DNA of 5,299 nucleotides, taken from positions 1 through 5,299 of the forward strand of contig JANSXJ010000263.1 of assembly GCA_024743015.1 (NCBI GenBank), in the 5' to 3' direction. This DNA is from Hyphomonas sp. Its GTDB lineage: Bacteria; Pseudomonadota; Alphaproteobacteria; Caulobacterales; Hyphomonadaceae. The notes below the pieces were generated by a model that saw only the letters and a list, made by a program, of their open reading frames with translations, searched no databases and was not told the DNA's origin. Shown in pieces: positions 1 through 5,299 of this stretch (position 1 is the stretch's first letter; each line of letters starts with the position of its first letter). The translations under genes and the position numbers were made by a program.

Positions 1-374
<374 letters not shown>

Positions 375-586
375 TCGATTTCACGACTTTTCGCCATGCT
401 GCGAAAGTACCGTCTAGCGCTCTCGATATCACGATAAGCCTCTGACTTCACTTGATTTTCTAGTCGGCAAGATTCACCTTTCTGCACGAAGGAACGCGCT
501 GTGACTTTCTCCCCGGTGCTTCCACGACGCTTCCACGAAATTCGTTCCAAGGACGTATTTTGGAAGCAACGTAATGGGTTGCAATC
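375..586. other. Non-coding region between att site and integrase
   Basis: About 210 bp without a convincing gene. It holds a hairpin at 386-408, a direct repeat of GCTTCCACGA (518-527 and 529-538, 11 bp apart), a partial inverted copy GGAAGC (562-567) and a small palindrome ACGAAATTCGT (535-545). Such a region next to a tyrosine integrase normally contains the arm-type and core-type binding sites and the int promoter. The repeats are candidates by position only; no clear -35/-10 pair stands out. Confidence 0.4.
386..408. repeat. Inverted repeat just inside the att end
   Basis: ACTTTTCGC and GCGAAAGT flank a 6-nt loop (395-400), giving an 8-bp stem with one bulged T. It lies 12 bp inside the point where tRNA homology ends. 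It could be a protein binding site for integrase or excisionase, or a transcript hairpin. There is no T-tract directly after it, so a terminator is less likely. Confidence 0.4.
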
Positions 587-1771
587 ATGCCGAAAGCGAA
601 ACTCACAAAGCGAGCTGTCGAGAACCTGAAGGTCACGGCGAAGGACTACATCGTGTTCGACGCCGAACTGGCTGGTTTTGGCGTCCGCGTCATGCCCAGC
701 GGCAAACGTTTTTTCCTGATCCAGTATCGTAAGCGTGGACGCACCCGTCGGGTCATGATCGGCCAGTTCGGCCCCATAACTGCCGAGAACGCACGACGAT
801 CGGCGACGCGTATGCTTGGCCAAGTGCGCAGCGGTGATGGGGACCCCGCTGCGGTTCGCGATGCAGAACGGCAGTCCACTACGGTCAAAGAACTCGGTCA
901 GCGTTTTCTCAAGCAGCACGTGACTGTGCGTTGCAAGCTCTCTACGCAGTCTGAATACCGTCGTTGCGTTGAATTGTTCATCGATCCGTTTTTCGGCAAG
1001 CAGCGCGTACGTTCGGTGACGACCGCCGACATTGCCGAATTACACGGCTCACTTTCACGCATTCCTTATCAGGCAAATCGCGTGTTGGGTGTTTTGTCGA
1101 AAATGATGAAGCTTTCGGAGACTTGGGGCATTCGCGATCGCCACACGAACCCGTGCGAAGATGTCGAGAAGTACCCCGAATACAAGCGCGAGCGGTTCCT
1201 GTCCGGAAGCGAGTTGCAGCGGTTGGGCGCTGCCTTGCATCGGGCGGAAGAGAGCGGAACAGAGAGTCGATACGCTGTCGCGGCATTCCGGCTCCTTCTT
1301 CTGACGGGGTGTCGATTGTCCGAGATCCAGAAGCTCGAATGGGCGCATGTCGATCTTGACGCCGGAGAGCTGCGGCTGCCCGATAGCAAGACAGGCGCGA
1401 AGGTCGTTCATCTGGGAAAGCCAGCATTGGACATTCTGCGCGTTCTTCCCCAGCAGCGTGAGAATCCGTTTGTGATCGTAGGAAAGAATGAAGGCTCGTA
1501 CTTGACGGACCTGCAACATCCGTGGCGTCGCATTAGAAAGACAGCCGAGCTCGAAGACGTACGTATCCACGATCTGAGACACACTTTCGCCTCGGGCGGT
1601 ATTGCCATTGGTGAGGGATTGCCAATGATCGGCAAGCTCTTGGGCCATACGCAGGTTCAAACAACGGCACGTTATGCCCACCTTGCTGCCGATCCGGTCA
1701 AGGCGGCAGCTGATAAGATTGCTGATCGACTAGCTCTGGCGCTGTACCAACGGGACGGCAGCCCACCTTGA
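587..1771 (+). CDS. P4-type tyrosine integrase (tRNA-targeting site-specific recombinase)
   Basis: This 394-residue enzyme would cut and rejoin the att sites to insert and excise the island. It shows the usual three parts. The N-terminal arm-binding domain (DUF4102 type, residues about 1-90) starts LTKRAVENLK and includes GFGVRVMPSGKRFFLIQYR. A core-binding SAM-like domain spans about 97-190. The C-terminal catalytic domain spans about 205-370. All catalytic residues are visible: R243 (TGCRLSEI), K268 (DSKTG), H328 and R331 (IHDLRHTF), H354 (LLGHT) and the nucleophile Y363 (ARYAHL). The length is normal and no frame break is seen, so it is probably functional. ATG 587 is chosen because the domain begins within a few residues of it; the upstream SD is weak. 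It is transcribed away from the tRNA remnant, and its position about 210 bp from that scar fits the family's preference for tRNA 3' ends. Confidence 0.95.
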   Translation: MPKAKLTKRAVENLKVTAKDYIVFDAELAGFGVRVMPSGKRFFLIQYRKRGRTRRVMIGQFGPITAENARRSATRMLGQVRSGDGDPAAVRDAERQSTTVKELGQRFLKQHVTVRCKLSTQSEYRRCVELFIDPFFGKQRVRSVTTADIAELHGSLSRIPYQANRVLGVLSKMMKLSETWGIRDRHTNPCEDVEKYPEYKRERFLSGSELQRLGAALHRAEESGTESRYAVAAFRLLLLTGCRLSEIQKLEWAHVDLDAGELRLPDSKTGAKVVHLGKPALDILRVLPQQRENPFVIVGKNEGSYLTDLQHPWRRIRKTAELEDVRIHDLRHTFASGGIAIGEGLPMIGKLLGHTQVQTTARYAHLAADPVKAAADKIADRLALALYQRDGSPP

Positions 1772-1880
1772 TTGAGTTTCACGTAGTGATCGGCGTGGTG
1801 ATGCAGACCCATTCTTCTCCATGCTTTGGGGCCTAACCGGACCAAAGTCGATCAGCTATGATGGCATGTGTTTGACCACG
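1772..1880. other. Short convergent intergenic region
   Basis: This 109-bp gap separates the convergent integrase and cupredoxin genes. I see no gene in it. It contains the imperfect hairpin at 1824-1847 and half of the inverted repeat that brackets the cupredoxin stop codon. Confidence 0.5.
1824..1847. terminator. Possible weak hairpin between convergent genes
   Basis: CTTTGG and CCAAAG form a 6-bp stem that can be extended inwards by GG/CC around a CCTAA loop, with GGA bulged on one side. It lies between two converging genes, where terminators are expected, but no T-tract follows on either strand. The terminator call rests mainly on position. Confidence 0.25.
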
Positions 1881-1893
1881 TCACATCGTGGTC
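1874..1893 (-). repeat. Perfect inverted repeat bracketing the cupredoxin stop codon
   Basis: GACCACG (1874-1880) and CGTGGTC (1887-1893) are perfect complements around a 6-nt loop that holds the stop codon of the minus-strand gene. In the minus-strand transcript this makes a 7-bp stem spanning the last codons and the stop. No U-tract follows, so it may be a mRNA 3'-end stabiliser or a factor-dependent stop rather than an intrinsic terminator. Confidence 0.45.
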
Positions 1894-2381
1894 GGCCGAA
1901 CGACCAGCGGCCCAAACATCCCTACCTCGTAGTGACCGGGGATCAAACATGCGAATTCGAAGACACCGGCATTTGCGAACGTCCATGCCAATTCCCCGTT
2001 TTCGCCGGGCTCAAGGGTGATTGCATTGTCGGAATCGTGCGCCATGTCATGGGCCGCATCCGTCATCATCTCATCCTTGTGAGCGATGATTTCGGCAGGA
2101 GTATCGAAGACGAATTCATGCTCGATCAGGCCGTCATTCGAAATGACGAAGCGTACGGTTTCGCCCGGCTGCACCTCGATTAAGCTCGGCTCGAAGACCA
2201 TGCGGCCATCCTCTGTCTCGAACATGGAAACGTCGATCGTCCGCATGGTGGCGTCGAGGGGTGCGGGCGTGCCCATGGAATGCTGAGCTTCGGAAGCGTG
2301 TTCGCCTTCGTGAGTTTCTTGGGCGAGCGCCGTGGTCGCCAACGCCATCGCAAAGCTGATGGTCAATAGTCGTCTCATCAT
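1881..2381 (-). CDS. Exported cupredoxin-like copper-binding protein (plastocyanin/azurin type, CopI-like)
   Basis: A 166-residue protein with a Sec signal peptide (MRRLLTISFAMALATTALA, likely cut after ALA at about residue 20). The mature part has a His/Met-rich N-terminus (residues 24-46) and then one cupredoxin domain (about 48-163). The type-1 copper ligands are visible: H88 (GLIEHEF), then C145, H150 and M155 in the C-x4-H-x4-M arrangement (CLIPGHYEVGM). A second His/Met-rich stretch (AHKDEMMTDAAHDMAHD, about 100-116) sits in a loop between these ligands and could bind further copper. It should act in the periplasm, binding, oxidising or shuttling copper delivered by CopA. Periplasmic copper-tolerance proteins of the CopI type have this kind of layout, but that assignment is from memory. 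It lies 74 bp downstream of the CopZ-like gene on the same strand, probably co-transcribed. Two adjacent ATGs compete (2381 and 2378); both fit the SD. Confidence 0.85.
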   Translation of the reverse strand: MMRRLLTISFAMALATTALAQETHEGEHASEAQHSMGTPAPLDATMRTIDVSMFETEDGRMVFEPSLIEVQPGETVRFVISNDGLIEHEFVFDTPAEIIAHKDEMMTDAAHDMAHDSDNAITLEPGENGELAWTFANAGVFEFACLIPGHYEVGMFGPLVVRPTTM

Positions 2382-2386
2382 GTGTA

Positions 2387-2391
2387 CTCCT
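2387..2391 (-). promoter_or_regulatory. Ribosome binding site of the cupredoxin gene
   Basis: AGGAG on the minus strand lies 5 nt before ATG 2381 and 8 nt before ATG 2378. It excludes the longer frame opening at 2459, whose extra 26 residues precede the signal peptide and would bury it. Confidence 0.7.
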
Positions 2392-2418
2392 GTGACTGGA
2401 ATGCGCTTTTGAACCGCC

Positions 2419-2440
2419 TTCCCATCAGATTGATCGGGAA
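2419..2440 (-). repeat. Intercistronic hairpin between copZ-like and cupredoxin genes
   Basis: TTCCCATCA and TGATCGGGAA pair around a 3-nt loop (GAT) as a 9-bp stem with one bulged C. It lies 15 nt after the copZ-like stop and before the cupredoxin SD. No U-run follows. It could set the relative amounts of the two proteins by mRNA processing or partial termination; the role is inferred from position only. Confidence 0.45.
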
Positions 2441-2455
2441 ATTGGTGCACACACC

Positions 2456-2650
2456 TCACCCGGCAGCGGCGGGATAGCCGGCTTCCTGAAGCACTGCTTC
2501 CACTTCGGCGCGTGACGCGCTCGATTTCACCTCGACCGTCCGATTTGGCGGATCGGCTGAAACCTCGGCATCCTTATCCAGGGAGCGGATCGCAGCAGTT
2601 ACGCTTTTCGCGCAGCCGCCGCAGGACATGTTTTCAATGTGAAACTGCAT
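2456..2650 (-). CDS. copZ: CopZ-like cytosolic copper chaperone (single HMA domain)
   Basis: A 64-residue protein that is a single heavy-metal-associated domain of ferredoxin-like fold. The metal site is M8-S-C10-G-G-C13 near the N-terminus, and the end carries the usual VEAVLQEAGYP helix and strand. Proteins of this size and motif bind Cu(I) through the two cysteines and deliver it to the HMA domains or transmembrane site of CopA. ATG 2650 is chosen because it has a strong SD (GAGGAG, 6 nt upstream) and starts right at the first strand (MQFHIENMSC). The frame is open further upstream to 2836, but that extension crosses the promoter and looks non-coding. It is first in a likely two-gene operon with the cupredoxin and divergent from copA. 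A mercury or other soft-metal chaperone role is possible but unlikely next to CopA and a cupredoxin. Confidence 0.9.
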   Translation of the reverse strand: MQFHIENMSCGGCAKSVTAAIRSLDKDAEVSADPPNRTVEVKSSASRAEVEAVLQEAGYPAAAG

Positions 2651-2681
2651 GAGAATCTCCTCGGTTTGCCTCATGTGCGTA

Positions 2682-2712
2682 GAGATGCGGCCTGCTACCG
2701 TTGGAAGGTCAA
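2682..2712 (-). promoter_or_regulatory. CueR/HmrR-type promoter of the copZ-cupredoxin operon
   Basis: On the minus strand a TTGACC -35 (2712-2707) is followed, after a 19-bp spacer, by CATCTC (2687-2682). The spacer begins with TTCCA, completing the half-site CTTCCA (2707-2702). A 19-bp spacer is the hallmark of promoters activated by MerR-family metal sensors. The second half of the dyad is degenerate (AGCAGG where TGGAAG would be perfect). The start point would fall about 25 nt before the ATG. Confidence 0.65.
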
Positions 2713-2738
2713 CACCAAAAAAATTCGTCATCTCTCCC

Positions 2739-2769
2739 TTGACCTTCCAGTCGTTGGAAGCCCCATCTT
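2739..2769 (+). promoter_or_regulatory. CueR/HmrR-type promoter and operator of copA
   Basis: A TTGACC -35 (2739-2744), 19-bp spacer and CATCTT -10 (2764-2769). The spacer carries a near-perfect dyad, CTTCCA-N5-TGGAAG (2744-2760). This matches the copper-sensor operator known upstream of copA genes, where the Cu(I)-bound MerR-type activator twists the overlong spacer. The start point would be about 30 nt before the ATG. The regulator gene is not in the window. Confidence 0.8.
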
Positions 2770-2806
2770 GCCGAGCGAGTGGAGTATTTGAGGAAAGGAA
2801 GCGGTG

Positions 2807-5299
2807 ATGAACGCACCAGCAGAAATACGCTCGCAAGAGAAAGTGAGTTTCCCGATCGAAGGGATGACCTGCGCTTCCTGCGTCGGCCGTGTCGAGGCTG
2901 CCTTGAAGGCCGTCCCCGGCGTTGACCAGGCGAGCGTCAACCTCGCGACGGAAAAGGCTGAGGTGATGCTCACAGCCCCGGTCGCGCGGGATGTGCTAGC
3001 CGATGCCGTGCGGGATGTCGGCTATGACGTCCCAACCGCCTCAGTAGAGTTGTCGATCTCCGGCATGACATGCGCGTCATGTGTCGGCCAGGTCGAAAAG
3101 GCGTTGAAGGCCGTGCCCGGCGTGACCGGTGCCGTCGTGAATCTGGCGACCGAGCGTGCGAGCGTCACGGGCAACGCTGATACGACCGCGCTTGTCAACG
3201 CCGTTGCCCGCACGGGATATGAGGCCAAACCGGTTGACCGCAGTGGCGATGAGCACGCCGAAACCGTCGCCCGCAAGGACGCCGAGGAAGCTGAGCTCAA
3301 GCGCAGCGTGATCCTTGCAGCGGCGCTGACACTGCCCGTGTTCATCCTTGAGATGGGCAGCCATGTCATCCCCGGCATGCACGAGTTGATCATGTCGACG
3401 ATCGGCATGCAGATGAACTGGTACATCCAGTTCGGCTTCACCGCTCTCGTCCTGTTCATTCCCGGCATCCGCTTTTACACGCACGGCTTCCCGGCTCTGC
3501 TTCGCGGCGCGCCCGACATGAACAGCCTTGTCGCTGTCGGCACGTCGGCGGCCTTCCTCTATTCGGTGGTGGCCACCTTTACGCCGCAGCTGCTGCCGGC
3601 GGGTACGGTCAACGTCTATTTCGAGGCGGCGGCCGTCATCGTCACATTGATCCTGCTCGGCCGCTATCTCGAAGCGCGGGCCAAGGGACGTACGTCCGAA
3701 GCGATCAAGCGTCTCGTCGGACTTCAAGCCAAGACGGCCCGTGTCCGGCGCGATGGCAAAACCACCGAAATCGCCGTTGCCGATGTCGCACCCGGCGATA
3801 TCGTCGAGGTGCGGCCGGGCGAACGTGTGCCAGTCGATGGCGCGGTAATCGAGGGCGAGAGCTACATCGATGAATCCATGATCACCGGCGAGCCGGTCCC
3901 GGTCGCCAAGGCAAACGGCGCCGAAATTGTCGGCGGCACGGTCAATCAGACAGGTGCGCTGGCCTTCAAGGCGACCGCCGTCGGTGCCGATACCATGCTC
4001 GCGCAAATCATCCGCATGGTCGAAGAAGCGCAAGGATCAAAACTGCCGATCCAGGCTCTGGTCGACCGGGTAACACTGTGGTTCGTACCCGCCGTTATGC
4101 TGGTCGCGGCTGCGACCTTCATCGTCTGGATGATCTGGGGTCCTGAACCTGCGCTTACCTTCGGTTTGGTCAATGCGGTTGCCGTGCTGATCATTGCATG
4201 CCCCTGCGCGATGGGACTCGCCACGCCAACCTCAATTATGGTCGGCACCGGGCGCGGCGCCGAAATGGGCGTGTTGTTCCGCAAGGGCGAAGCGCTGCAA
4301 CTCCTGAAAGAGGCAAAGGCCGTCGCCCTCGACAAAACGGGCACGCTGACCGAAGGCAAGCCTTCGCTGACTGATTTGGAGCTGGCCGAAGGCTTTGACC
4401 ATGATGACGTGTTGGCACGGATCGCCGCCGTCGAAGCCAAGTCCGAGCACCCCATCGCGCGCGCCATCGTTGAGGCGGCCGAGACCCAGGGACTCGATCT
4501 GCCTCAGGTGACAGGCTTTGACTCCGTGACCGGGTTCGGCGTCGAAGCTGAAATCGAGGGTACGCAGGTCGAGATTGGTGCCGACCGATACATGGCCAAG
4601 CTCGGTCTCGACACGAGCGTGTTCGCAACGACCGCCGACCGTCTTGCCGACGAAGGCAAGACGCCGCTTTATGCGGCGATCGACGGAAAGCTGGCAGCAA
4701 TCGTGGCCGTCGCCGATCCGATCAAGGCCACCACGCCCGAGGCGATCAAGGCACTGCACGATCTGGGGCTGAAGGTCGCGATGATCACCGGCGACAACCG
4801 TCGCACGGCGGACGCCATTGCGCGGCGTCTGGGTATTGACGAAGTCGTGGCCGAAGTGCTGCCGGACGGCAAGGTGGACACCGTCAAAAGGCTTAAGTCC
4901 GAGCATGGCCGATTGGCCTTTGTCGGAGATGGCATCAACGATGCGCCCGCTCTGGCTGAAGCCGATGTCGGGCTTGCGATCGGAACAGGAACCGATGTCG
5001 CGATCGAAGCGGCCGACGTTGTGCTGATGTCTGGAAGCCTCAAAGGCGTGCCGAACGCCATTGCACTGAGCCAGGCGACCATCCGCAACATCAAGCAGAA
5101 CCTGTTCTGGGCGTTTGCCTACAACACGGCTCTGATCCCGGTTGCGGCAGGCGTGCTCTATCCCGCCTTCGGCTTGTTGCTGTCGCCGATCTTCGCTGCC
5201 GGTGCCATGGCGCTCTCCAGCGTGTTCGTCCTGGCAAATGCGCTGCGGTTGCGCCGCTTCACCGCCCCCATGGAAGCGGACGCGCCTGTCAGCGCGCCA
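2807..5299 (+). CDS. copA: Cu+-exporting P1B-type ATPase CopA (3' end outside window)
   Basis: An inner-membrane pump that exports Cu(I) to the periplasm using ATP. The window holds 831 codons with no stop or frame break; two-HMA CopA proteins are about this long, so the stop should be close. Two N-terminal HMA domains carry MTCASC at residues 20-25 and 87-92. Next come the first four membrane segments (about 168-290, with DMNSL at 237-241), the actuator TGEP (360-363) and the membrane metal site CPC (465-467). The phosphorylated D509 lies in DKTGT. The nucleotide site includes H548-P549 (SEHPIA) and TGDN (661-664), and the hinge is GDGINDAP (707-714). The last two segments have Y772-N773 and M801-x2-S804-S805. 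CPC with YN and MxxSS is the Cu+ (P1B-1) set and argues against a Zn/Cd pump. ATG 2807 follows AAGGA with 7-nt spacing. It diverges from copZ and has its own copper-sensor-type promoter. Confidence 0.95.
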   Translation, partial: MNAPAEIRSQEKVSFPIEGMTCASCVGRVEAALKAVPGVDQASVNLATEKAEVMLTAPVARDVLADAVRDVGYDVPTASVELSISGMTCASCVGQVEKALKAVPGVTGAVVNLATERASVTGNADTTALVNAVARTGYEAKPVDRSGDEHAETVARKDAEEAELKRSVILAAALTLPVFILEMGSHVIPGMHELIMSTIGMQMNWYIQFGFTALVLFIPGIRFYTHGFPALLRGAPDMNSLVAVGTSAAFLYSVVATFTPQLLPAGTVNVYFEAAAVIVTLILLGRYLEARAKGRTSEAIKRLVGLQAKTARVRRDGKTTEIAVADVAPGDIVEVRPGERVPVDGAVIEGESYIDESMITGEPVPVAKANGAEIVGGTVNQTGALAFKATAVGADTMLAQIIRMVEEAQGSKLPIQALVDRVTLWFVPAVMLVAAATFIVWMIWGPEPALTFGLVNAVAVLIIACPCAMGLATPTSIMVGTGRGAEMGVLFRKGEALQLLKEAKAVALDKTGTLTEGKPSLTDLELAEGFDHDDVLARIAAVEAKSEHPIARAIVEAAETQGLDLPQVTGFDSVTGFGVEAEIEGTQVEIGADRYMAKLGLDTSVFATTADRLADEGKTPLYAAIDGKLAAIVAVADPIKATTPEAIKALHDLGLKVAMITGDNRRTADAIARRLGIDEVVAEVLPDGKVDTVKRLKSEHGRLAFVGDGINDAPALAEADVGLAIGTGTDVAIEAADVVLMSGSLKGVPNAIALSQATIRNIKQNLFWAFAYNTALIPVAAGVLYPAFGLLLSPIFAAGAMALSSVFVLANALRLRRFTAPMEADAPVSAP

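Noticed and set aside
1821..2183. Plus-strand open frame opposite the cupredoxin gene
   Set aside because: It is antisense to the cupredoxin copper-binding region and its translation resembles no protein family.
2382..2459. Longer N-terminus for the cupredoxin
   Set aside because: The extra 26 residues precede a clear signal peptide, whereas a good SD lies directly before ATG 2381/2378.
2651..2836. Longer N-terminus for the CopZ-like protein
   Set aside because: The extension covers both divergent promoters and overlaps the copA start; ATG 2650 has a strong SD and matches the normal domain start.
3077..4906. Long open frames on the minus strand opposite copA
   Set aside because: They lie entirely antisense to a complete, motif-rich CopA frame, have low-complexity Arg/Asp/Gly-rich translations, and arise from the GC-rich third positions of copA.
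2807..5299. Zinc/cadmium/lead ATPase (ZntA/CadA type) instead of CopA
   Set aside because: The YN and MxxSS motifs in the last two membrane segments and the CueR-like promoter fit Cu+ transport.

Overview
The window is the integrase-proximal end of a tRNA-integrated genomic island that carries a compact copper-handling module. It suggests an alphaproteobacterium, probably a rhizobial or related Hyphomicrobiales species. The reasons are a GC-rich sequence, a tRNA remnant that reads as the initiator tRNA-fMet type, a large serine recombinase tail of a kind common in that group, and HmrR/CueR-style copper promoters. The genus is an inference; nothing in the window fixes it.

Left end (1-374): the C-terminal tail of a large serine recombinase runs rightwards. 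Its frame is broken by one extra base in a six-G run (169-174). The downstream frame passes through a bidirectional terminator (284-310) and ends inside a 46-nt remnant of the initiator tRNA gene on the minus strand (329-374). The remnant holds the anticodon loop, the 3' half and CCA, but the 5' half is missing and is replaced by unrelated DNA. This is the usual scar of a tyrosine-recombinase element at its att site.

Integration module (375-1771): a roughly 210-bp non-coding stretch holds a hairpin and a short direct repeat that could be recombination sites. It is followed by a complete P4-type tyrosine integrase with all catalytic residues, oriented away from the tRNA remnant.

Copper module (1881-5299): on the minus strand, a CopZ-like single-HMA copper chaperone (64 aa) is followed by an exported cupredoxin with a type-1 copper site and His/Met-rich segments. 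Divergently, on the plus strand, lies a Cu+-exporting P1B-type ATPase (CopA) that runs off the right edge after 831 codons, probably very near its end. The 156-bp divergent region holds two back-to-back promoters, each with a TTGACC -35, a 19-bp spacer and a CATCT- -10. This is the architecture activated by MerR-family copper sensors (CueR/HmrR). No regulator gene lies in the window; one may follow copA.

Inferred joint function: the chaperone buffers cytosolic Cu(I) and hands it to CopA, CopA pumps it to the periplasm, and the cupredoxin binds or oxidises it there. All three appear to be induced together by copper. The families are known; the points most worth checking are the unusual att target, the paired promoters and the linkage to a mobile element.
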